Part shown: positions 52,930 through 61,121 of the stretch, piece after piece
How the letters are laid out: every line of letters begins with the position of its first letter
Position numbering within the stretch: position 1 is the stretch's first letter
Origin: Luteolibacter ambystomatis
Lineage (GTDB): Bacteria; Verrucomicrobiota; Verrucomicrobiia; Verrucomicrobiales; Akkermansiaceae
Reading direction: 5' to 3'
DNA length: 64,000 nucleotides
Assembly (NCBI RefSeq): GCF_018137965.1
Contig: NZ_CP073100.1
Location: forward strand, 2,232,001-2,296,000
Program-made: the position numbers and the translations under genes
Notes under the pieces: generated by a model
Databases searched by the model: none
Seen by the model: the letters and a program-made list of their open reading frames with translations, nothing else
What the model was told of the DNA's origin: nothing

Positions 52930-54696
52930 TTGAAACATCCTTGCCCTCCACCGCGTTCCAATTGCGTGCGATTTCTGTCCGTTTTCCTGATTGCCATCCT
53001 GCCCTTGTCCGCAGCCGTGCCCGCCCACCCGCGGATATTCATGCCTGCCAACGCCGTGGCCCCGCTGAAGGCCCGCATCCAGTCCGATCCGGTCGCCAAG
53101 CTCCTCCACGGCAAGGCCATGGAGCGCGCCGGCCGCACGCTGACCGAGGAGCCCGTGCGCTATGAGATCCCGGACGGCCTGCGCCTGCTCGGCTCCTCCC
53201 GCAATGCCATCGCCCACATCCTTCACACCGCCTACGCTTGGCGGATGACCGGGGATCGCAAGTACCTCGACCGCTGCGTGAAGGAGCTCGATGCCGTCTG
53301 CGCCTTCCAGGACTGGAATCCGAAGCACTTCCTCGATGTCGGGGAAATGTCCACCGCCGTCGCCATCGGCTACGACTGGCTCTATCCGGACCTCACCGCG
53401 GACCAGCGCAAGCGCTACGCGGAAGCCTTGTCCATCAAGGGCATCGCCGCCCTCCCGGCAAAACCACCCGGCTGGTGGAGCCGCCCGACCAACAACTGGG
53501 CGCAGGTTTGCAACGGCGGCTTCATGATCGCCGCGGACGCCATCCAGGACGTGAAACCCGAACAGGCCGCGCCGATCCTCACCCACACCCGTGAGGTCAT
53601 CAAAGCCTGCGAAAGCTTCTATAAACCGGACGGCGCCTATCCCGAAGGCCCCGCCTACTGGCACTACGGCAGCACCTACCACATCCTCGCCATGGCCGTG
53701 GAGGAACGTGAGGCCCCGTTGAAACTGGAACCGCTGTGGCAGCAGACCAGCCGCTTCCTCATCCACTCCACCGGCTCCAGCGGCATGCCCTTCAACTACG
53801 CGGATGCCGGTCCCGGCCAGGCCGATGTTTCCCCCGCGCAGACCTGGCTCGCCACCCGCACCGGCGATACCCTCGCCATCAAGAACGTCCGCGATCTCAT
53901 CAACCGCCGCTACACCGACAAGAAGCCGCCGTCCGACCGCTTCCTGCCTCTCACGCTGCTGTGGCTGCCACCCGCGAAGGAAGCCGCAGCACCGGAAACC
54001 AAGGCCATCTACCGCGGCGAGCAATCGCTGGCCTTTCTCCGCAGCGATTGGTCGCCCGGCGCCCTCTGGCTCGGCATCAAGGGCGGCACTCCCGCCGCCT
54101 CCCACGGCCACATGGACAGCGGCTCCTTCGTGCTCGATTGGGCCGGCACCCGCTGGTTCCACGATCTCGGCTCGGATGACTACAACATGCCGGGCTACTT
54201 CGGCGGCCAGCGCTTCACCTACTTCCGCCTCCAGAATCTCTCGCACAACACGCTCGTCATCGGCGGCGGCTTGCAGAACCCGAAGGCCGCATCCTGCCCG
54301 GTGAATCCCTTCCAGGATCGCGATGGCACCACCACCTTCACCATCGACCTCAGCCCCGCCTACACCGACCAGTGCAAGGAAGCGCTGCGCAAGATCGCCT
54401 TCAACGGCGCGAAGCGTGAGATCGATTTCACCGATGCCCTCAAGGACCCCACCGGCCCCGTCCGCTGGCAGGCCGTGACCGATGCCAAGGTCACCCTCGA
54501 CGGCCGCACCGCCACTTTGGAAAAATCCGGTCACCAGCTCGTCCTCACCACCCCGAACGAAGGTGTGGAATGGAAACTCGCCGACGCCAAGCCGCCCACG
54601 GAGCGGGAGAAGCAAAACGCGGGCTTCCGCATTCTCTCCATCGAGACGCCGAAGGCCACCGAGGTCGCCCTGAAGGTGAAGATCTCCGCAAAGTAG
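52930..54696 (+). CDS. Exported heparinase II/III-family-like polysaccharide lyase
   Basis: 588 residues. I choose the TTG at 52930, preceded at good spacing by AAGGGA; a GTG at 52966 is the alternative. Signal peptide core VRFLSVFLIAILPLSAAV. An alpha/alpha-toroid half (HILHTAYAWRMTGDRKYLDR; GEMSTAVAIGYDWLYPDLTA; RPTNNWAQVCNGGFMIAA; GPAYWHYGSTYHILAMA) is followed by the beta-sandwich half (SLAFLRSDW; SHGHMDSGSFVLDWAGTRWFHDLG; LSHNTLVIGGG). The NNW and HGHMD motifs match the heparinase II/III-type PL12/15/17 families and related DUF4962 proteins. It would degrade an acidic polysaccharide outside the cytoplasm; the polymer is unknown. Confidence 0.8.
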   Translation: MKHPCPPPRSNCVRFLSVFLIAILPLSAAVPAHPRIFMPANAVAPLKARIQSDPVAKLLHGKAMERAGRTLTEEPVRYEIPDGLRLLGSSRNAIAHILHTAYAWRMTGDRKYLDRCVKELDAVCAFQDWNPKHFLDVGEMSTAVAIGYDWLYPDLTADQRKRYAEALSIKGIAALPAKPPGWWSRPTNNWAQVCNGGFMIAADAIQDVKPEQAAPILTHTREVIKACESFYKPDGAYPEGPAYWHYGSTYHILAMAVEEREAPLKLEPLWQQTSRFLIHSTGSSGMPFNYADAGPGQADVSPAQTWLATRTGDTLAIKNVRDLINRRYTDKKPPSDRFLPLTLLWLPPAKEAAAPETKAIYRGEQSLAFLRSDWSPGALWLGIKGGTPAASHGHMDSGSFVLDWAGTRWFHDLGSDDYNMPGYFGGQRFTYFRLQNLSHNTLVIGGGLQNPKAASCPVNPFQDRDGTTTFTIDLSPAYTDQCKEALRKIAFNGAKREIDFTDALKDPTGPVRWQAVTDAKVTLDGRTATLEKSGHQLVLTTPNEGVEWKLADAKPPTEREKQNAGFRILSIETPKATEVALKVKISAK

Positions 54697-54789
54697 CGCC
54701 ATGCTCCACTTGGCGTGGTTCCAACGGTGATTGGTTAGACAATATCCCCTTGCGGTGAAACCTCCCCTGACATGTCATGAGGCCACCTC

Positions 54790-55365
54790 ATGCTCAGGAA
54801 GATCAATCTCCTCACCCTCATCTCCGCGATCGTCCTGTTCTTCCTCCCGTGGATCGACATCCGCTGCAGCGGACAGGCCATCGCGACCCAGACCGGCCTC
54901 CAGACGATCTATGGCGGAGCCAGTCCCTCCGACCAGATGGAGGCGATGGCCAAGGAGACCCCGAGCCGCCGCGCTCAAAGGAATGACGACGATTCCCTCG
55001 GCTGGTCCCCGGTGATCGCCGTCGCATTGCTGGCCATCCTCGCGGGAACGGTCTTCGCCTTTCTCGCCCTGCGTCATGGCGACAGCCGCCACGATACCTC
55101 CACCAGCCTCTTCGCCACTCTCGGCCTGATCCTGATCGCCATTCAAATGGCCGCAGGATTTCCAGCGGGCAAAGCCTTGTCGGACTCCATGGCCCGCGAG
55201 GCCAACAGCAACAATGATCCCATGACCGCCGGGCTGGCAGGGGCCACCTTGATGAACTTCGACATCCGTCCCCTGCCCGCGCTCTATCTGGAACTCGCCG
55301 TCCTCGGCATCCCCACCTTGATCGGCATCAACGGTCTGCTCGACCGATTGAAGAAACAGCCGTAA
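54790..55365 (+). CDS. Four-helix membrane protein of unknown function
   Basis: 191 residues. Transmembrane segments: LLTLISAIVLFFLPWIDI (N-terminal, followed by a Cys-containing loop), PVIAVALLAILAGTVFAFLA, LFATLGLILIAIQMAA, and a final LYLELAVLGIPTLIGINGLL. The first loop (about 35 residues) contains GLQTIYGGASPSDQM. There is no motif that I recognise. It is unlikely to be an enzyme. Neighbours give no clue. Confidence 0.65.
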   Translation: MLRKINLLTLISAIVLFFLPWIDIRCSGQAIATQTGLQTIYGGASPSDQMEAMAKETPSRRAQRNDDDSLGWSPVIAVALLAILAGTVFAFLALRHGDSRHDTSTSLFATLGLILIAIQMAAGFPAGKALSDSMAREANSNNDPMTAGLAGATLMNFDIRPLPALYLELAVLGIPTLIGINGLLDRLKKQP

Positions 55366-55399
55366 CGGCCTTATCAGCCTGCCTGCCGTTTCAATTCCG

Positions 55400-55977
55400 C
55401 TATTTATCCGAGTCCTTCATCGATCTCCTCCCAAACCCATTTTCAGAAGGAACCGTTGGCTCCTCCGGCTCCTCATATGGTCCGGAAGACGGTGGCGGCT
55501 CGTTCTTCCAAGACGGATCCAGCTTCAACAGCAGCTCACGGCACGCCGCGGCGTTCCTGAAATGCGCTTCATCCACGATCGGCTCCAACCACCATGCATA
55601 GGTTCCTATGGCTCGATTCTCGATTTCCGGATGAGCCTTCGACAAATCTTCCAGCCGCACGATGCATACGTAGCGGACGAAACGCCGCTGATCGAAAAAG
55701 CCCCGGGCAACCTGTGAGGTGGGTATCCTGCCTCGGGCCACAAATGCCCTTAGCGCCTCTCGCAAGTCTGCCGTCTGCACCTTCCCCTGCAGCGTCGTGA
55801 TCGGCATCGTATGAGTATAGATCAGCGGAGTCGCCAGTCCTTGAGGCGGAGGAATCTCACCGGCCTTCATTGCAGCCGTCAGCAGCTCATCCCAGACATC
55901 CCCCCATATACGGAGGTCAGGGACGCCAGCATCACCATCAGGATGCTAATCCAGGATCTCGGGATGGTCGTTTTCAT
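55400..55977 (-). pseudogene. Exported hypothetical protein broken at a G6 tract
   Basis: An ATG at 55975-55977 starts a convincing signal peptide (MKTTIPRSWISILMVMLASL then TSVYG) that ends after about 33 residues in that frame. The frame shifts at six Gs (plus-strand C6 at 55900-55905); with one more G the protein would continue DVWDELLTAAMKAGEIPPPQ in the frame that stays open to 55400. The remaining part is a 156-residue soluble domain (LREALRAFVARGRIPTSQVA; FFDQRRFVRYVCIVRLEDL; AIGTYAWWLEPIVDEAHF) with a Pro/Glu tail. It could be a null allele, a phase-variable gene or a homopolymer sequencing error. The domain is not recognised. Confidence 0.6.
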
Positions 55978-56038
55978 CGATCAGTCCCCCACAAAACCCC
56001 GCCTGCGTCGGAGTTTGTCGCCCCATACTCTCCCTCTT

Positions 56039-56067
56039 TTTCGTGAAATTTGGTGCCTTTCGTGGTT
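56039..56067. repeat. Single arm of palindrome family A
   Basis: TTTCGTGAAATTTGGTGCCT..., the reverse complement of AACCACGAAAGGCACC...TTCACGAAA. It matches one arm of A1 (4980-5100), but no partner arm is found nearby. It is between the frameshifted gene and uxaC. Confidence 0.65.
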
Positions 56068-56159
56068 CCTCCACCTCATCCGACCACCCCGAATAAAATT
56101 GCACCCAATTTCCCGATGTTCCTTGCCTGATCGTGCCAGCCTGCCATTCTCCGCGCACC

Positions 56160-57563
56160 ATGCCCTACTTGGACGACGATTTTCTTCTCCACTCTCCCAC
56201 CGCCCGCCACCTCTTCCATGAGGTCGCGAAAAACCAGCCCATTCTCGACTATCACTGCCACCTTTCCCCTCAGGAAATCGCCACCGACCACCGCTGGGAG
56301 AACCTCGCGGACATCTGGCTGGGCGGCGACCACTACAAGTGGCGTCTGCTCCGTGCCAATGGCATCGATGAGCAACTCATCACCGGTGATGCCTCCCCGC
56401 GCGACAAGTTCCAGGCCTGGGCCGAAACCGTCCCCTACACCCTGCGCAATCCCATCCACCACTGGACCCACCTGGAACTGCGCCGCTACTTCGGCATCGA
56501 CAAGCTGCTCTCCCCGGCCACGGCGGACGAGATCTGGGAAAAGGCCAATGCCCGCCTCGCCGAATCCGATTTCTCCACCCGCGGCATCCTGAAAAAATTC
56601 GACGTCCGCATGGTCGGCACCACCGATGATCCGGCGGACAGCCTCGACCACCACGCCGCCATCGCCACCTCCGGCCTCTCCACCAAGGTCCTCCCCACTT
56701 TCCGCCCGGACAAGGTCTTCCAAGTCGACCGCCCCGAGCTTTTCAACTCGTGGATCGGCCGCCTCGAAGGCACCGCGGATGCGGACATCGCCACCTTCTC
56801 CGACCTCCTCGCCGCGCTGCAAAAGCGCCACGATGACTTCCACACCGCCGGCGCGCGTCTCTCGGACCACGGCCTCGACCGCTGCCCGGCCCTCGCCTGC
56901 TCCGATGCGGAAGCCTCGCTCGTCTTCGACAAGGCCCGCACCGGCAAGCCCGTCACCGCGGAGGAAAAGGAAAAGTTCTCCTTCTACCTGATGGTCTTCT
57001 TCGGCCAGCTCGATGCCGCACGCGGTTGGACGAAGCAGCTCCACCTCGGCCCCTTCCGCAACACGAACTCCGCCATGGCCGCGCGCCTCGGACCGGACAG
57101 CGGCTTCGATACCATCGGTGATACCCGCCAGGGTGCGGCCCTCGTCACCTATCTCGATGCCCTCGCCTCGCAAGATTCGCTGCCGAAGGTCGTCCTCTAT
57201 AACATCAACCCGTCCGACAACTATCTCTTCGCCGCTCTAACAGGGGCCTTCCAGGACGGCACCGTGGCAGGCAAGATCCAATTCGGCTCCGGCTGGTGGT
57301 TCGCGGACCAGAAGAACGGCATGGAGCTCCAGCTCGATGCGCTCTCGTCCACCGGACTGCTCTCACGCTTCGTCGGCATGCTCACGGACTCGCGCTCGTT
57401 CCTGTCCTTCCCGCGCCACGAATACTTCCGCCGCATCCTCTGCAATCTCATCGGCACCGAGGCCGACCGCGGCGAACTCCCGGACGACTTCGAAGCCCTC
57501 TCCGGCCTCATCCGCGATGTCTGCTTCGGCAATGCCAACCGGCATTTCGAGCTGAACGTGTGA
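56160..57563 (+). CDS. uxaC: Uronate isomerase
   Basis: 467 residues from the ATG at 56160. Interconverts D-glucuronate/D-galacturonate and fructuronate/tagaturonate, the first step of uronate catabolism. Typical UxaC features: the metal-binding YHCHLSPQE near residue 32, RWENLADIWLGGDHYKWRLL, LRNPIHHWTHLELRRYFGI, VRMVGTTDDPADSL, LHLGPFRNTNSAM and the C-terminal SFPRHEYFRRILC. It links to the polysaccharide lyases in this window, whose products are uronates. No uxuA, uxuB or kdgK is adjacent, so it is probably part of a dispersed pathway. Confidence 0.95.
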   Translation: MPYLDDDFLLHSPTARHLFHEVAKNQPILDYHCHLSPQEIATDHRWENLADIWLGGDHYKWRLLRANGIDEQLITGDASPRDKFQAWAETVPYTLRNPIHHWTHLELRRYFGIDKLLSPATADEIWEKANARLAESDFSTRGILKKFDVRMVGTTDDPADSLDHHAAIATSGLSTKVLPTFRPDKVFQVDRPELFNSWIGRLEGTADADIATFSDLLAALQKRHDDFHTAGARLSDHGLDRCPALACSDAEASLVFDKARTGKPVTAEEKEKFSFYLMVFFGQLDAARGWTKQLHLGPFRNTNSAMAARLGPDSGFDTIGDTRQGAALVTYLDALASQDSLPKVVLYNINPSDNYLFAALTGAFQDGTVAGKIQFGSGWWFADQKNGMELQLDALSSTGLLSRFVGMLTDSRSFLSFPRHEYFRRILCNLIGTEADRGELPDDFEALSGLIRDVCFGNANRHFELNV

Positions 57564-57569
57564 GTTTTC

Positions 57570-57644
57570 AACCACGGATTACACGGATCAAACGGATTGA
57601 AGAAGGCTTTCTTCAAATCCGCTGAATCCGTGTAATCCGCGGTT
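57570..57644. repeat. Palindrome family A, copy A3
   Basis: AACCACGGATTACACGGAT at 57570-57588, with the inverse ATCCGTGTAATCCGCGGTT at 57626-57644; the inner part (GATTGAAGAA / TTCTTCAAATC) also pairs. It begins 6 bases after the uxaC stop and could form a strong stem-loop as a terminator. Confidence 0.86.
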
Positions 57645-57666
57645 TTGGTTGCCCGATCCTCCCGCC

Positions 57667-58428
57667 ATGACCACGCCCGCATTCAAAGACCACTTCTCCA
57701 CGGACTCGGCGGGCTATGCGGCCCATCGCCCCACCTATCCCATGGCGCTTGTCGAAGCACTCGCCGCCATCACTCCCGGCCATGAACTCGCCGTCGATTG
57801 CGCCTGCGGTTCCGGCCAGTTGACCACCCTCCTCGCCGGCCGTTTCCAAAACGTCCTCGGCACCGATGCCAGCGCCACGCAGATCGCATCCGCCGCTCCG
57901 CACGATCGCATCACCTACCGCACCACGCTCGCCGAGGACACCGGCCTGCCGGATCACTGCGCGGACCTCATCACCGTCGCCCAGGCCGCGCACTGGCTGG
58001 ACCTCGACAAGTTCTACACGGAAGTCCTCCGCATCGCCCGCCCCGGTGCCGCCATCGCCCTCATCACCTACGGCAAGCTCCATATCGCTGACACCATCGA
58101 TGCGGTGATCGATGAATTCTACGATGGCACCATCGGCTCCTACTGGCCGCCGGAGCGCCGCATCGTCGAGTCCGGCTACCGCACCCTCCCCTTTCCCTTT
58201 GAGGAAACGCAGCTCCCCCCGCTCGCCATCGAGCTCCACTGGCGCTTCGAGGACCTCATCGCCTATCTCGGCACCTGGTCCGCCGTGAAGGCCGCGGAAA
58301 AAGAACTCGGCCCGGAGGTCATGCCGCGCTTCGCGGAAAAACTCCGCCCCCATTGGACCGATCCCGCCACGCCGCGCCTCGTCCGCTGGCCATTGTCCCT
58401 CCGTGTCGGCCACATCCGCCCGGCCTGA
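57667..58428 (+). CDS. Class I SAM-dependent methyltransferase
   Basis: 253 residues from the ATG at 57667. SAM-binding motif I reads VDCACGSGQLTTLL, followed by VLGTDAS (motif II) and DLITVAQAAHWLDLDKF (motif IV), as in the Methyltransf_11 branch. The N-terminal FKDHFSTDSAGYAAHRPTYP is a hallmark of a subfamily often annotated as trans-aconitate or unknown methyltransferases. It follows uxaC after palindrome A3. The substrate is unknown. Confidence 0.87.
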   Translation: MTTPAFKDHFSTDSAGYAAHRPTYPMALVEALAAITPGHELAVDCACGSGQLTTLLAGRFQNVLGTDASATQIASAAPHDRITYRTTLAEDTGLPDHCADLITVAQAAHWLDLDKFYTEVLRIARPGAAIALITYGKLHIADTIDAVIDEFYDGTIGSYWPPERRIVESGYRTLPFPFEETQLPPLAIELHWRFEDLIAYLGTWSAVKAAEKELGPEVMPRFAEKLRPHWTDPATPRLVRWPLSLRVGHIRPA

Positions 58429-58468
58429 CGAAAGATCCCGCGCCCAACTCCCGAATACACCCGGACAC

Positions 58469-59590
58469 ATGATCAAACCCATCGCTCTATCACTCCTGCT
58501 CGCCTCATCGCTCGGCGCCGCGCCCATTCCCGTCTATCTCGGCACCCAGACCGGAGGAAAAAGCAAAAGCGAAGGCATCTACGCCACCACCTTCGATCCG
58601 GACAACGGCAGCTTCGGCCCCGTGACTCTCGCCGCGAAGTATTCGCAGCCCGGCTTCCTCACACTCCATCCGGACAAGCCGCTGCTCTACTGCACCGGCA
58701 CTCCGCTCACCCCCTTCGAGGACAAGACCGACTCCATCGCCGCCTTCCGCATCGAGGCCGATGGCAAGCTCACCTTCCTCAAGGAAGGCTCCACCGGCGG
58801 CCGCGGCGCGTGCCATCTCAATCTCGATGGCACCGCGCGCACCATGGCCGTCGCGAACTACGGTGACGGTCGTATTTCCACCGTCCGTCTCGATGCCGGC
58901 GGCCTCCCGGAAAGCGTCGCCTCCGTCATCACCAATACCGGCACCGGCCCGAACAAGGTCCGCCAGGACAAGCCCCACGCCCACGGCGTCTATTTCACCA
59001 AGGCCAACAACCGCCTCTACATCCCGGACCTCGGCCTCGACAAGGTCTGGGTCCATCCCTTCGACGCCGCCACCTCGAAGCTCGGCGAGCCCACCTTCAC
59101 CTCCACCGAGCCCGGTGCCGGCCCCCGCCACATGGCCTTCACCGCGGATGAGAAGCACGCCTACATCATTGACGAACTGGACAACACCATCACCGCCTGC
59201 CGCAACACCGATGGCAAGCTGGAGCCCATCCAGCGCATCGGCACCCTGCCGGAAGGCTGGAGCGGTGAGAACACCACCGCCGAGATCGAGATCTCGCCGG
59301 ACGGCCGCTTCGTCTATGGCTCGAACCGCGGCCACGACTCCATCGCCGTCTTCTCGCGGGATGCGGATAGCGGCAGGCTCACCTTCGTCCAGCACGCCCC
59401 CTGCGGCGGCAAGCTGCCACGCCACTTCAAGATCGCTCCGGGCGGCAAGTGGCTGCTCTGCGCCCACCAGGAAACCGCCACCCTCACCGCGCTGCCGCTC
59501 GATCCCGCCACGGGGAAACTCGGAGCTCCCGGTGAGCCGATCGCCTGCCCGAATCCCATTTGCATCCTCTTCGTCATGGGGCGAAAATAA
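58469..59590 (+). CDS. Exported lactonase-family beta-propeller (6-phosphogluconolactonase-like)
   Basis: 373 residues from the ATG at 58469, with a signal peptide (MIKPIALSLLLASSLGAA). A seven-bladed propeller of the Pgl/YbhE (lactonase) family: PVYLGTQTGGKSKSEGIYAT, HAHGVYFTKANNRLYIPDLG, AGPRHMAFTADEKHAYIIDE, NTTAEIEISPDGRFVYGSNR and LPRHFKIAPGGKWLLCAHQE. YbhE proteins hydrolyse 6-phosphogluconolactone, but the export signal here suggests another sugar or aldono-lactone substrate. It lies upstream of the tRNA-Lys. Confidence 0.86.
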   Translation: MIKPIALSLLLASSLGAAPIPVYLGTQTGGKSKSEGIYATTFDPDNGSFGPVTLAAKYSQPGFLTLHPDKPLLYCTGTPLTPFEDKTDSIAAFRIEADGKLTFLKEGSTGGRGACHLNLDGTARTMAVANYGDGRISTVRLDAGGLPESVASVITNTGTGPNKVRQDKPHAHGVYFTKANNRLYIPDLGLDKVWVHPFDAATSKLGEPTFTSTEPGAGPRHMAFTADEKHAYIIDELDNTITACRNTDGKLEPIQRIGTLPEGWSGENTTAEIEISPDGRFVYGSNRGHDSIAVFSRDADSGRLTFVQHAPCGGKLPRHFKIAPGGKWLLCAHQETATLTALPLDPATGKLGAPGEPIACPNPICILFVMGRK

Positions 59591-59659
59591 TTCCAGAAAC
59601 CCCTTGCGTTTTCCCGCAAACCGACCATTTTTGCGGCCCGCCGCAAGCGGATTACCAAC

Positions 59660-59735
<76 letters not shown>

Positions 59736-59746
59736 CTTTCAAAGCA

Positions 59747-59778
59747 AAGGGCTTAGGAGCAATCCTAAGCCCTTCTGC
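59747..59778 (+). terminator. Terminator after tRNA-Lys
   Basis: 12-bp perfect stem AAGGGCTTAGGA / TCCTAAGCCCTT with the loop GCAA, followed by CTGCTTT, 12 bases after the tRNA. Confidence 0.85.
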
Positions 59779-59813
59779 TTTACCGCCCGTTCCCACCGTG
59801 GGAAATACTCCTC

Positions 59814-60869
59814 CTACCGCCCCCGCGGTGGTGCGACAGATCTTCCCGGACGCCAAGCGGGGGAAAACAGGAGCGAGTTGGATGCATCGGCGGCACCTTG
59901 CTCCAGTGCTTCAATGATCGCACGGGCCATGCGTTCCACCGGATAGCAGAAGTGTGATGGCTCCGGCTCCATGGCATCCATTTCCGCGGAATGGGAGAGA
60001 CAGATCACGGATGCATGCTCCGGCACCCGCAGCCCCAGCGACGCGAGGCATGAAAACACCGCGAGGAACGGACGCAGATGATTTACGATGATTGCCGTAG
60101 GTGGCGTGAGCCGCCACAGGCGGCGGATGGCTTCATGGAGATCCTGCGGCGTGTCTCCATCCACGACGGGAGTATTGAAAAGATCCGAGTAGGGAATGTC
60201 CCTCGCGGCGAACTCCCGTTCCACGATGTCGCGCACCCTGGCGACCACCCGGGGATTTCGTTGGAACAGGGGCATGGTGATGCGGGTGTGGCCCGCGTCG
60301 AAAAGTCGTGCGAGCGATGAAACCACCAGTTCCCGGTAGCAGACCGCAAAGGCGGCCACCGTTGCCGGTGGAGTCGCCACGCCCAGCGCCACGGTCCGGA
60401 TGCCGCGGGCCTTCACGGCATCGGCCAGCTCGCCCTCCACATCCAGCACCACCGCATGGGAGACCTCCAGCCCGGCGATCCGCCTGAGTTGCTCGGATCG
60501 TTTCATGCCGCGCGGCAGATGAAGCCGCTGCACGGGACGGGGCAGCCGCCGCTCCAGGATGAGAAACAAGGCCAGGTGATCGCTGGACCGCTCCATCGGA
60601 GGAGACTCATAGATCAGCACGGAGCCGCGGGGCGCCACATGCGGCTGTGGTCCGTGGATCAACATCGCGGATCGCCTGCCGGGACCGGAAATGAGGCCTT
60701 CTTCCCGCAGCATTCCCAGTGCGGCCTCGACGGTCCTGCGCGTGGCTCCGAACTCGGACATCAGCCGGAAGACCCCGGGAAGCCTGCCCGTCCATTCGCG
60801 CCACTCGATCCGCCGCCGGATCTCATTGGCCAATTGCACCGGCGGGGACAGGAACCTGAACGTTTCCAT
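59814..60869 (-). CDS. GntR-type HTH fused to LacI-type sensor domain (transcription regulator)
   Basis: 351 residues from the ATG at 60867-60869. The N-terminal winged helix is GntR-like (VQLANEIRRRIEWREWTGRL, RLMSEFGATRRTVEAALGML, EEGLISGPGRRSAMLI). The remainder is a periplasmic-binding-protein-like sensor domain as in LacI regulators (VLIYESPPMERSSDHLALFL; SLARLFDAGHTRITM; TAIIVNHLRPFLAVFSCLAS; ASVICLSHSAEM). Such hybrids control sugar or cell-wall-related genes and are frequent in Verrucomicrobia. It is divergent from the secreted metallopeptidase gene, which is a plausible target. Confidence 0.88.
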   Translation of the reverse strand: METFRFLSPPVQLANEIRRRIEWREWTGRLPGVFRLMSEFGATRRTVEAALGMLREEGLISGPGRRSAMLIHGPQPHVAPRGSVLIYESPPMERSSDHLALFLILERRLPRPVQRLHLPRGMKRSEQLRRIAGLEVSHAVVLDVEGELADAVKARGIRTVALGVATPPATVAAFAVCYRELVVSSLARLFDAGHTRITMPLFQRNPRVVARVRDIVEREFAARDIPYSDLFNTPVVDGDTPQDLHEAIRRLWRLTPPTAIIVNHLRPFLAVFSCLASLGLRVPEHASVICLSHSAEMDAMEPEPSHFCYPVERMARAIIEALEQGAADASNSLLFSPAWRPGRSVAPPRGR

Positions 60870-60951
60870 CAATGGCAGTGTGGTTCGTGCGATCTGAAGT
60901 GCCACACCAAACTGATGTCACTCCATCGAATCATGGGATGCAGCCCCCTCC

Positions 60952-60975
60952 ATCTATGTCATGCGGAGCATAGAT
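60952..60975. promoter_or_regulatory. Dyad between the regulator and the metallopeptidase gene
   Basis: ATCTATG-N10-CATAGAT, a perfect 7-bp inverted repeat with arm centres 17 bases apart, in the divergent intergenic region. It could be an operator for the GntR/LacI-type regulator. Confidence 0.4.
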
Positions 60976-61121
60976 AGGTGTACGGATTAGCCGTTACCAG
61001 GGACGCCCGGTGATTCATCAGGTCACCGCCATTGTCCCGCATGTACCACGGACCATGGCAACCGGCAGGACGTCACCGGAACCGGGACTCCCGCCGTCCT
61101 CAATCCGACAACCCCTACATC

